NCBI GenBank assembly: GCA_963830065.1
Contig: CAWHLA010000009.1
Span: 225,444 to 289,443 of the forward strand
Length of the DNA stretch: 64,000 nucleotides
Source of the DNA: JACCZR01 sp963830065
GTDB taxonomy: Bacteria; Actinomycetota; Thermoleophilia; Solirubrobacterales; Thermoleophilaceae
Reading direction: 5' to 3'
Program-made: the position numbers and the translations under genes
Shown here: one piece after another, positions 28,873-35,847 of the stretch
Numbering within the stretch: position 1 is the first letter of the stretch
Layout of the letters: each line of letters begins with the position of its first letter
Notes under the pieces: generated by a model
The model's database searches: none
Told to the model about the DNA's origin: nothing
Seen by the model: the letters and a program-made list of their open reading frames with translations, nothing else

Positions 28873-29190
28873 TCAAAGGACTAGAAAAAACTGCAGGAGT
28901 AAAAGGTGTCGGTTTCCCCCTTGGCGTATACCCCTCCGTCTCTTCTCACAAGTCATACGAGCCCTGAGCAGGGCGCCTTCGGGGACTGGGCCGCAGAAGT
29001 AGGCAGGGGGGTTTATGTCCGGAAAGTACTCGAAGACCGCACCCGGCTGCGAAGTGCACACCCTCTCGGCTTTGGCAAACGGCTCGGGCGCTGCCGAGGC
29101 TGGGGCTGCCGCTGCAGTGATGAGTCCGGTAGCGGCTATCACGCTCGCCGCTGCGATGCGAATCCTTCGCATGGTCCTACGCTTACTCAT
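28873..29190 (-). CDS. Small exported protein with two cysteines
   Basis: 105 residues. The ATG is preceded by GAGGAGG, a strong Shine-Dalgarno. A Sec signal peptide with likely cleavage after ASAA is followed by a short mature domain, CTSQPGAVFEYFPDINPPAY then FCG, in which two cysteines 18 residues apart could form a disulfide. The C-terminal tail after residue ~80 is basic, then hydrophobic. No family recognised. It resembles the exported proteins at 30006-30371 and 31370-31597 in size and cysteine layout. Confidence 0.65.
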   Translation of the reverse strand: MSKRRTMRRIRIAAASVIAATGLITAAAAPASAAPEPFAKAERVCTSQPGAVFEYFPDINPPAYFCGPVPEGALLRARMTCEKRRRGIRQGGNRHLLLLQFFLVL

Positions 29191-29418
29191 GGGTCCTCCT
29201 CGTTGGGTAAGCCCCGACCGTGTCTAAGAGGCCAGTCAAGGGACCGGACGCTTGAGAGTCCAAGCCATGTTCCACCGTACAGGCACTTTGCAGATTTGCG
29301 CCACCTGCTCAGCGGCTGCCTTGGAAGCGCATTAAGGACGGCTTTTGACAGCGCAGCCAAGCGGACAGTCTGCGACCGCGGCGGGCAGAAACGCCGCTCG
29401 CGCAGCGATACTGGCCGG

Positions 29419-29785
29419 ATGGCTCTCCGGCATCCCGTTCCCAAGGCGGTCTTAGCCAGGATCGGTGCCATCACCGTGTCCTTCGCGTTCTTGGAGAGCA
29501 CGATTCAGAGCCTGGCGGGGTCGCTGCTCCAAGAGCATCAGCGGATCGGCCAGATCATCACCGCGGAGCTGTCCTTCAGCAAACTCCGCGCCCTCGTGAT
29601 GAGCCTCTACCAAGAGCGTCACGGGCAGGATGCTGACTTCGAGGGCCTTAAGAACCTCATGACCCGCGCAAGGCAGGTCGAAGACACGCGCAACCAGATA
29701 ACCCATTCGGTCTGGTCCGCTGGGGATAGCGCCGAGACGGTCACGTCGCATCAAGACCACGGCAAAGGCCCGGCGACGCTATTGA
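29419..29785 (+). pseudogene. Conserved helical protein, frameshifted near its end
   Basis: The ATG opens MALRHPVPKAVLARIGAITV and the frame continues to RNQITHSVWSAGDSAETVT. Dropping the single T at 29746 lets the next codons read RIKTTAKARR to a stop at 29783-29785. SVW followed after a gap by RIKTTAK is familiar from an unnamed bacterial protein family. The mostly helical composition and NQITH phrase are reminiscent of small helical toxin/antitoxin-type proteins, but I cannot assign a function. Confidence 0.5.
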
Positions 29786-29824
29786 CGGCCCAACGGCGAG
29801 CGTCTACTCCGACCCCGCCCGCAC

Positions 29825-29996
29825 TATGCGCGAGATTGCGTCTACACAGAGAGCGAAGAGATCTTGGGCTTCGTCTATGTCGACCTCAGCATCGGGATGC
29901 TGAGTGGGGTTTCGATAGTTGCCCCGGATGTTGTCGAGGTTGTCGAGCATTGCCGCTGGCGCACGGAAGGCTACGGCCCCTTGTCAAAGCCGAGAG
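29825..29996 (+). pseudogene. Unidentified coding remnant
   Basis: One frame reads ESEEILGFVYVDLSIGMLSG and continues VSIVAPDVVEVVEHCRW. This has normal protein-like composition in contrast to its surroundings. There is no start with a ribosome binding site and no domain recognised. It may be the continuation of the broken gene just upstream. Confidence 0.35.
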
Positions 29997-30005
29997 GCTG
30001 CGAGA

Positions 30006-30371
30006 TCAGCCAGGGCTGTCAGGGATACAGACGACAGGCTCGGGATTCCCCGTGTACGTCTGGCCGGGAACTGTGTAGTTCTCGACCACACGACCTCCGC
30101 GGTAGACCGTGTATTCGGTGTCGTCCCGGTAGATAGGCACGCGGTACAGCTGCCGATAACCAGGCGGAGCCAGAGGATTCTCGCACGCGCCGCCGAGGTA
30201 GGTATAGGAGGAGACCTCGCCCTTCCTCAGGTCAGTACAGGTGATGGTGCCCTTCACTTTCTCGCTGCACGACTGATGTTGCGCACTGGGGTCAAACGGG
30301 GCAGCGCCCGCCGTTCCCGGCGCGAGCAGAATGCTCAACATGCAGAGCCCGAGCGCTAGCGCTCTCTTCAT
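30006..30371 (-). CDS. Exported cysteine-containing protein
   Basis: 121 residues from the ATG at 30371, preceded by AAGGA at suitable spacing; a longer frame upstream has no signal peptide at its start. MKRALALGLCMLSILLAPGT is a clear Sec signal peptide with cleavage after AGA. The mature ~97 residues contain four cysteines and are rich in Tyr, Thr and Gly (GYRQLYRVPIYRDDTEYTVY), suggesting a small disulfide-stabilised beta domain. No family recognised. Confidence 0.7.
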   Translation of the reverse strand: MKRALALGLCMLSILLAPGTAGAAPFDPSAQHQSCSEKVKGTITCTDLRKGEVSSYTYLGGACENPLAPPGYRQLYRVPIYRDDTEYTVYRGGRVVENYTVPGQTYTGNPEPVVCIPDSPG

Positions 30372-30610
30372 TCGGAAGTCCTTTCTCACTAGGTCCACCC
30401 GGCAAACGCCGTTGGGTTGGGCGCAGGCGGGGATCATGCCACCCGCGTCAAGGTTGTCGTGCCCCACTCCAACTCAGGCGACCCGCTCCAAATACACTCC
30501 ACTGAGGAGGTAGGCTCCAGGCGGGCCGCCACCCCGACATAGAGCGCCCAGGTGGTGCCGCACCCGGCCGACAGGTTCAGCGCCGGTGCGAACAACACAC
30601 GTTGCGGCTG

Positions 30611-30959
30611 ATGAACGGCGACAGTCTCGACTTCGCGCTCTACCGGGTGGCCGGTGGCCGGGATCAGTTGGCGCGGGTCACCGTGCGCGACTTCGACCTC
30701 GACCAGCCCGAGAGGCAATACGACCGCAAGACCATCGCCCGCGCGCTGGAGGAGCTGATGGAGCTGGGGTGTGCTCGAGCGGGTGGGCCAGCTCAAGGGC
30801 TGGCTGGACCATGACGATCACGATGACCACGGCCAGGCCAGGCTCAAGCGGGGCGCCTACGTCTACGCGCTGGCGGTCAAGTGTCGGAAGCTCGGTGATC
30901 ACCTGCGAGACGGCATCCAGGGGCGCGGGATCGGCTCGCGAGGGGACCCGCCCCTATAA
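30611..30959 (+). pseudogene. Winged-helix-like island gene with one frameshift
   Basis: The first frame reads MNGDSLDFALYRVAGGRDQL and, after a gap, DRKTIARALEELMELG. One extra base near 30770 pushes the rest, VLERVGQLKGWLDHDDHDDH and LKRGAYVYALAVKC, into another frame ending at 30959. The joined protein (~115 residues) looks like a small DNA-binding or replication accessory protein of plasmid/phage type. Role is an inference from style and position next to the following gene. Confidence 0.5.
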
Positions 30960-30976
30960 GTGCAGCAGTTAGGGGA

Positions 30977-31254
30977 ATGGACCTCCCGGCCAGGGTCGCG
31001 GGAGCACTCTCAGCCTTCATCGAGCGGGCTAACACGGGCGACCGCAACAACTTCGGACGGTGGGTGGTGGACCGATGTATCGACGCAGGGCTCGGCGAAG
31101 GCCAGACGATGAGGGCGATGGAGGTCGGCATCGCCAACGTGGACCAGAGCGGGCACGCTACACCGACCGCGAGGCCAGGGCTACGGTGAGGAGCCGCTAC
31201 AAGCACTACAAGCGAGGCTCGGCGCTCAGTCCGACGACGACTGAACAGGACTGA
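30977..31254 (+). pseudogene. Primase/replication-protein C-terminal-like gene with one frameshift
   Basis: The first frame gives MDLPARVAGALSAFIERANT then GDRNNFGRWVVDRCIDAGLG. The second frame resumes near 31150 with RARYTDREARATVRSRYKHY and stops at 31252-31254. The RNN-F-W pattern followed by YT-REA-AT-RS is familiar from C-terminal regions of plasmid/phage primase-type replication proteins. Broken by one shift, like its upstream neighbour. Confidence 0.45.
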
Positions 31255-31369
31255 CCCCCGGGCCCTGGTTGAATTTAGGAAGGTAGTGTTCCGGCTCCGG
31301 CGGCGAATCTTGGCCGTCGCATAGGCCCTCTGGGGTTTGTGGGTGCCGCCCCACTGGGCAAGCTCGTCA

Positions 31370-31597
31370 GTGGTGCCCAACAACGAAAGGACCATCACCA
31401 TCAAGAGCCTGAAGAGAATCCTCGTAACTACGGCGGTGAGCGCTGTCGCAGCGGGAGCGTTTGCCGGCTCGGCATCGGCGGCAGACGTCGTGCTACCGGA
31501 GTGCGGACCTAATCAAGAGTTCAAGATCAAGACCGACACCTTCATCTACGTCTGTAAGAACGGAGACACGAAGTTCAAGGGCAGCCTGCTCGAGTAA
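31370..31597 (+). CDS. Small exported two-cysteine protein, unusual start
   Basis: Encodes KSLKRILVTTAVSAVAAGAF ending in SASA, a textbook Sec signal peptide, then a mature ~40-residue peptide with Cys in LPECGPNQ and again in FIYVCKNG. No ATG precedes the signal peptide. GTG at 31370 or 31373 gives ten extra polar residues. AUC at 31400 gives exactly the expected N-terminus and sits 8 nt after GAAAGGA. Either a non-canonical start is used or an ATG mutated to ATC. Function unknown. Confidence 0.55.
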   Translation: MVPNNERTITIKSLKRILVTTAVSAVAAGAFAGSASAADVVLPECGPNQEFKIKTDTFIYVCKNGDTKFKGSLLE

Positions 31598-31697
31598 CCA
31601 AGGGCAGTCGCTCAGGGTATGGGCCGGGTCCGTCGGCGGACCTGGCCCGAGCCTCTCATGGTGTCGGCGTTAGACGGCGGGCCGGCACCCAGACCCC

Positions 31698-31808
31698 GAC
31701 TCCAACCACGGTGTGGTCTGCCCGAACTGCATCACCACCGTGGAGCTGCGGCAAGCGGTCAAGGACCACGAGCTGATCGTCCGGGGCCTGTTCGGCGAAT
31801 TCGACTGA
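31698..31808 (+). pseudogene. 3' remnant with a CPNC zinc-ribbon half
   Basis: The frame DSNHGVVCPNCITTVELRQA continues VKDHELIVRGLFGEFD to a TGA at 31806-31808. It has protein-like composition, a Cys-x2-Cys pair and no start or upstream continuation. Family not recognised. Confidence 0.35.
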
Positions 31809-31849
31809 CCGCGCGCCGAGAGCCTGGGGCAGGGGATACTGGGCAGGCA

Positions 31850-32254
31850 ATGCCGCAGGAGAACGAGCAGGAGCTGCGTGCGATGGCGGATGCCGCAATC
31901 TCGGCCCTCAACGAGGGCGACCTGGACGCTTTCTTGGCATTCGGCAGCGAGGACATCGAGTTCACCTCGATGGTTGCCGAGGCCGAGGGAACGGTCTACC
32001 GGGGCCATGAGGGGATGCGGGCTTGGTGGGAGACAGTCCGCGGCGCTTTCCAGGACATACGGTGGGACTTGCTCGATCTCCAAGTGTCCGACGATTGCGG
32101 CGTCGCCCATCTCCGGATGAGCGGCACGCTCGGGGGTGCCCCGGTTCAGCAGACGATGTGGCAGGCCCTCAAGTTCCGCGAGCGCAAGGCGACATGGTGG
32201 GCCTTCTTTCGCACCGAGGCCGAGGCCCTCGAAGCCGTGGGGCTGCGGGAGTAG
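31850..32254 (+). CDS. SnoaL-like/NTF2-fold protein
   Basis: 134 residues starting MPQENEQELRAM. The pattern of an N-terminal helix (ALNEGDLDAFLAF), the strand pair IEFTSMVAEAEGTVYRGHEG and W-rich later strands is that of SnoaL-like NTF2-fold proteins. Members are small-molecule isomerases/hydrolases or binding proteins; the substrate is unknown. The gene is intact, unlike most island neighbours. Its stop runs into a 13-bp tandem repeat. Confidence 0.75.
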   Translation: MPQENEQELRAMADAAISALNEGDLDAFLAFGSEDIEFTSMVAEAEGTVYRGHEGMRAWWETVRGAFQDIRWDLLDLQVSDDCGVAHLRMSGTLGGAPVQQTMWQALKFRERKATWWAFFRTEAEALEAVGLRE

Positions 32255-32280
32255 TTATAGGGGGCGTTTATAGGGGGCGT
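32255..32280. repeat. Perfect two-copy 13-bp tandem repeat
   Basis: TTATAGGGGGCGT occurs twice head-to-tail directly after the SnoaL-like stop, followed by TCTTTT. It is markedly different in composition from the surrounding DNA. Confidence 0.8.
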
Positions 32281-32710
32281 TCTTTTGAGGGCGCGCCCGG
32301 CGGACATGGTTCTCGGCGCCGGGCAGGAACGACCTTCTACTGCAACCGTGGTATGGCGAACGAGGCAGGCCCGGGCCACGCTGTCATGAGGCCCCACCGC
32401 CGCGCAGGTGACCGGAGACTCCTGGCCCTCTCGGGGACCTCAACCCCCCCCGTGCGTCAGCCCCGTGATCGTGCGGATCGTGCCAGGCGGTGGGGCCGTC
32501 CTCGGCGCCGGGCAAGAACGCCGTTCTAAGCAAGAACGCCGTGTTCTAGAAAGCCGAAGGGTTAGCGGCGTTCGAGGTAGCGCCCGAGGGCGCGCATCAG
32601 GCGGGAATCAGCCGGTCCCGGCCCGGCTTGCGCTCCCAGATGATCTCGGACGTCATCGTGCGCACGCTACTCCGCCCGGCCCGTGGCGGGAGCCGACTTA
32701 GCCGAGCCGA
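32281..32710. other. 430 bp without a convincing gene, with related dyads
   Basis: Two similar stretches, CTCGGCGCCGGGCAGGAACG (about 32313) and CTCGGCGCCGGGCAAGAACG (about 32501), lie ~190 bp apart. The second runs into two dyads, AGAAC-GCC-GTTCT (32515-32527) and AGAAC-GCCGT-GTTCT (32533-32547). A minus-strand fragment MTSEIIWERKPGRDRLIPA ending near 32598 may be a tiny gene remnant. Confidence 0.45.
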
Positions 32711-32905
32711 CTAATCCTTGAACGGCACACGCGAGCACGATTGGATCGGCACCGGCGCCGCCTTCGGTTTCGCAAGCGTGTTTCTGATGGCTTGCCGGTC
32801 CTGACGGGCCGTGCAGCCCTGGAACCGGATCTCGTTGGCCATGCCGAGCAGCGCGAAGAAGATCAATACGAGCGCGACGAGCGACCCTATGCCGATGCGA
32901 ACCAT
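32711..32905 (-). CDS. Small single-pass membrane protein
   Basis: 64 residues. MVRIGIGSLVALVLIFFALL forms one transmembrane helix or an uncleaved signal anchor, followed by a basic tail with two cysteines (FQGCTARQDRQ, IQSCSRV). No family recognised. Intact and short; credible because the hydrophobic pattern is clean within otherwise polar low-quality frames. Confidence 0.5.
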   Translation of the reverse strand: MVRIGIGSLVALVLIFFALLGMANEIRFQGCTARQDRQAIRNTLAKPKAAPVPIQSCSRVPFKD

Positions 32906-33092
32906 CGCTCGCTGTTCGCCGCATCGGGCGGCTTCCCTTCCGGAAGACCGAGGAGGACGGAGCTACTGCGAGGAGCATGCTGTTCAGGTTCAACCTGGCC
33001 TGGCCCAGCAGGGGCCCAGCCAGGGGCATGGCCGCTGGCGAACGCGATTTCTCAGCTCGCTTTGCGAGGCGCCTTGCCATTAGACGACGGTC

Positions 33093-34057
33093 CCAGGAAT
33101 AGCTCCTCCGGTGTCGAGGGCATCCCCTCAGAGGCTAGCCAGCAGCTCCAGCACCGTCTCACCCGTGGCGTCCAGGCTCTCCTCGGAAACAGCGCTCAGG
33201 TCGTCGCAGGACTGGTGGAAGCAGGAAAAGTCGAAGTCGATCAGATCGATGCTCGGCACCCCCTGCTCGATGAAGGGCAGGTGGTCGTCGCTGATCGCTC
33301 CGTCGGTGGTGGCCGGGAAGGTGTCTCCAGCGCCTACGCGGTGCGCCGCCACCCGCAGCTTCGCCCACAGCGTCTTATCGGAATAGACCTCCCGCGGCAC
33401 ACTTAGCTCGCGGTCGCCCACGAAGTCGAGCAGGATCATCGCCTCGGCCCCCCTGAAGCGGGGCGCGATGGCCTTAGATCCGCGCAGGCCCTTCTCTGCG
33501 AACTCGGAGTCCGGCGTGCCGCGCGGGCTCTCCTCGCCGTCGAAGAGGATGAAGGCGACGGTGGGCCCGACCTGGCGCGGCCTGAGCGCTCGGGCCACCT
33601 CCACCGCGACGGCCGTTCCCGAGGCGCCGTCGTTGGCGCCCACGAAGCCCGGCTCGTCCTTGGTGTCGTAGTGGGCTCCCACGATCACCTTTCGCCTGGG
33701 CTCGCGGCCGGGCACGCCACCGACGATGTTGCGCAGCCCGCCCGGGGCCGGCGCGAAGTCACCTCGGGGGAGCTGTCGCCGCAGCCGCTCACTCAGCTCG
33801 CGCGATGGACGTGACCCGGCCGGCCGCGGCCCGAGCTGCACCTGTTCGCGAAGGAGAGCGTAGGCGGCCCGCGAGTCGAAGCGATGGCTGCGCAGCGCGC
33901 GGTGCTCGGGCTGGTTGGAGATGAACGGGATGTTCCCTGTGGCGGCAAGCACGGCGAAGGCGAGCCCCAGCGCCAGCTGAACTCCGAGGACCACGTAGAG
34001 GGGGCGCACCCGGGGGAGTGTGGACGACGCGGTGGCAAACCAGGGGCACAAGGACCG
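33093..34057. repeat. Inverted long repeat, copy 1 (M28 peptidase segment)
   Basis: The reverse complement of this segment matches 59195-60157. By eye the differences are two substitutions and one 2-nt indel. It contains the whole M28 gene, 48 bp upstream and 35 bp downstream; the downstream part includes the first ~31 bp of an ispH gene whose body is absent here. Confidence 0.9.
33128..34009 (-). CDS. M28-family metallopeptidase, membrane-anchored (copy 1)
   Basis: 293 residues from GTG at VRPLYVVLGVQLAL, which begins an N-terminal membrane anchor. Zinc aminopeptidase motifs are VGAHYDTKDEPG (His ligand and Asp), GANDGASGTAVAVE (bridging Asp), LFDGEESPRGTPD (catalytic Glu-Glu), LLDFVGDRE (Asp ligand) and ISDDHLPFIEQGVPSI (His ligand). 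Predicted extracytoplasmic aminopeptidase or glutaminyl-cyclase-like enzyme. It differs from copy 2 only as R versus K in RFRGAEAM and S versus N in ELSVPRE. Confidence 0.88.
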   Translation of the reverse strand: MRPLYVVLGVQLALGLAFAVLAATGNIPFISNQPEHRALRSHRFDSRAAYALLREQVQLGPRPAGSRPSRELSERLRRQLPRGDFAPAPGGLRNIVGGVPGREPRRKVIVGAHYDTKDEPGFVGANDGASGTAVAVEVARALRPRQVGPTVAFILFDGEESPRGTPDSEFAEKGLRGSKAIAPRFRGAEAMILLDFVGDRELSVPREVYSDKTLWAKLRVAAHRVGAGDTFPATTDGAISDDHLPFIEQGVPSIDLIDFDFSCFHQSCDDLSAVSEESLDATGETVLELLASL

Positions 34058-34159
34058 GGCTGAGCGCGGTCGACGCGTCCTTCCTCGCACAGGAGCGCCA
34101 GCCACCAGCGCGACCTGACCAAGCGGATCGTGCCCCCTGATCAGGGGCTCGCGGCTGAA

Positions 34160-34425
34160 TGAGCTGACCCTGCCCGACATGCAGCGCGTGCACGACCGGC
34201 TGGCCGCCGGGGGCCTTGCCCCACGCAACTCGATCATGGCGCCCAGTGCGCCCTAGCGTGGGCGCGGCCCCGGGGGCTGGCCACGCAGAACCCCTGCGAC
34301 GGGCTGCGGCTCGCCTCGGCCGATCGCGGCCGGGAGCGAATCGCAACCGCTGAGGAGTGCAGGCTGCTGATCACCGCGGAGGCCCCACGTGATCGTGTCG
34401 CGCTGGGACTCGGTCGTTGCCTAGT
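34160..34425 (+). pseudogene. Tyrosine integrase remnant
   Basis: The plus strand reads LTLPDMQRVHDRLAAGGLAP, then after a shift ARPRGLATQNPCDGLRLASA and DRGRERIATAEECRLLI. The phrases N-P-x-x-G-[LV]-x-[LP] and R-E-R-x-x-T-x-E-E-x-x-x-L are characteristic of the core-binding/catalytic junction of actinobacterial phage and plasmid integrases. No catalytic domain beyond this survives. It marks the distal end of the island. Confidence 0.65.
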
Positions 34426-34906
34426 GGCTCTCGCCACGGACGACCAGGACAGGCCGGTCGCAGTGGTCGATCAGTTTCCGCGATACGCCGCCAAGCAGGC
34501 GCGAGCGTAGCCCCGAGATCCCGTGCGAGCCCACCACGACGACGGTCGCGCGCTGTTCCCGAGCGAGGGCAATCAGCGTGTCGGCCACGTCTACGTCGTC
34601 CGGTACGGCGTGCGGTTCTGCAGCCAACCCGAGGGAGCTGGCGAGCTCGGCCCCTTCGCGCGCGATTCGCTCGGCGCGCTCGTGCTGGGCGCGTTCGATC
34701 CGCTCGACCGTCTCGGGATCAGCGGCGATCGACAAGCCGGTCCCGCCGCCCGGGTCTATGACGGAAAGCTCGGGCAGCTCCGGTTCCCACACGGTGGCCA
34801 CCACCGCACGGAGGTGAGGGAGTAGCTCAGCGGCGTGTCGTAGCGCCGCCTTTGACAACTCAGAGCCGTCGTAGGCGATCAGTACAGACCGGTCCTCCTG
34901 GGGCAT
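34421..34906 (-). CDS. Universal stress protein (UspA family)
   Basis: 161 residues from the ATG at MPQEDRSVLIAYDGSE. The ATP-binding signature GxxGxxxxxxxxGS is seen as GSHGISGLRSRLLGG followed by VSRKLI and RPVLVVRG. A single Usp domain of ordinary length. Predicted cytoplasmic nucleotide-binding stress protein. A -10-like TAGCCT lies 8 nt upstream. Confidence 0.9.
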   Translation of the reverse strand: MPQEDRSVLIAYDGSELSKAALRHAAELLPHLRAVVATVWEPELPELSVIDPGGGTGLSIAADPETVERIERAQHERAERIAREGAELASSLGLAAEPHAVPDDVDVADTLIALAREQRATVVVVGSHGISGLRSRLLGGVSRKLIDHCDRPVLVVRGESH

Positions 34907-34914
34907 ACGAGGCG

Positions 34915-34920
34915 AGGCTA
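34915..34920 (-). promoter_or_regulatory. -10-like hexamer of the UspA gene
   Basis: TAGCCT on the minus strand, 8 nt before the ATG. Confidence 0.5.
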
Positions 34921-34952
34921 CACCGAGGGTGCAGATAGGTCGATTCGCCGGA

Positions 34953-35825
34953 TCAGGTGAGCTCGGCGAAGGATCCGTCAAGCACCTCGGGGTCGACCGA
35001 TCCCAAGACGCCGACCAGGACCACCTGCGAGCGCGGCGCGCGGTCCTCCCACGGACCAGCCGCTTGATGCGCCACGACCGGCCCACGAGCTGGAACTCGA
35101 ACCGGTTGTCCGGCTCCTCGCGCAGATGGAGGACCCTTGCCGCGCATCACTCCCGCTGGTAGCTGGGGCAGCAGCTCGGTCAGGCCCTTGCCGTCCAGCG
35201 GCTCGTCGGCCGACCGGCTCCACGTTGCGTAGTCGGGTGCCCGTGGTGCACGTGGTGCCCGTGGCCGGGCGGCTCTGAGCCGCCCTCGCCGCGGCGGGCG
35301 CCCAGCAGGACCTCGGTGGGCACGTCGGCGTAGGAGGTCTCGAGCACCTCGGCGAAGCGCGCCATCCCCAGCAGGCGCTCGCGACGCGACTCGACCTCCT
35401 CAGGGGAGGCGACGTCGGTTTTGTTGAGAACGATCAGATGCGCCCCGCGCAGCGTGACGTTTCCGGCTTTCGCCGCGACGGCACCATCGTGGTCGTCGAC
35501 GCCTCGGCGCGTGCCAAGCGCGACCCCGAGTCGGAGCTTCAGATGGAGGACCAGCGGCGCCCGGGTCGCCGACCCCGCTGGCCTCGATCACGATGTGCTC
35601 GGGCGGGTCGTCGCGGTCGCGCAGCCCGGCCAGCTGAAACAGCAGCTCGCCGCCCTTCGACTTCACCAGTTCGGAGTCGATGTTGATCGCGCCGAAGTCG
35701 TTGACCAGCACCGCGATGCGGTGGCCGCCGGGCTCGCTCAGTAGGCGGTTGACCAGCGTGGTCTTGCCCGCACCGAGATAGCCGCCGACGACGGTGAGCG
35801 GAATCTCGGGCCGCTTGGGCGACAC
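34953..35825 (-). pseudogene. CobW/COG0523 metallochaperone GTPase, heavily damaged
   Basis: Clear CobW-family pieces occur in order on the minus strand: GGYLGAGKTTLVNRLLSE (Walker A), VLVNDFGAINID, IVIEASGVGDP, LRGAHLIVLNKTDV and a C-terminal LHLREEPDNRFEFQLVGRSW. Three kinds of damage are visible. The CxCC metal motif and neighbouring residues are missing between GGELL and FQLAGL. About 95 bp (35462-35556) are inverted, so GTIVVVDASARAKRDPESEL reads on the opposite strand. Several frameshifts scatter the C-terminal domain over three frames. Not functional as a zinc-type chaperone. Confidence 0.8.
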
Positions 35826-35835
35826 CTGGCGACAA

Positions 35836-35841
35836 TAGTCT
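35836..35841 (+). promoter_or_regulatory. -10-like hexamer of the GT4 gene
   Basis: TAGTCT, 6 nt before the GTG start. Confidence 0.5.
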
Positions 35842-35847
35842 CGCGCC

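Larger units (their letters stand above)
27469..34430. mobile_element. Decayed genomic island next to the CAT tRNA
   Basis: From the tRNA 3' end to about 34.43 kb, coding density and GC fall, genes become short, and several are broken by single frameshifts. Contents are a DUF3072-like gene, plasmid/phage-type replication genes, small exported proteins, a SnoaL-like protein, an M28 peptidase copy and, at the far end, a tyrosine integrase remnant. A tRNA at one end and an integrase at the other are the usual anatomy of an integrative element. I did not find a convincing repeat of the tRNA 3' end near 34.4 kb, so the right boundary is approximate. Confidence 0.6.

Noticed and set aside
32515..32547. 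AGAAC/GTTCT dyads considered as LexA (SOS) boxes
   Set aside because: Gram-positive SOS boxes have a 4-nt spacer between GAAC and GTTC; these have 3 and 5, and no gene starts just downstream.
33128..34237. 369-codon version of M28 copy 1 with a 76-residue N-terminal extension
   Set aside because: The extension lies outside the repeated segment apart from its last ~16 codons, has no homology-like composition, and copy 2 supports the GTG start giving 293 residues.
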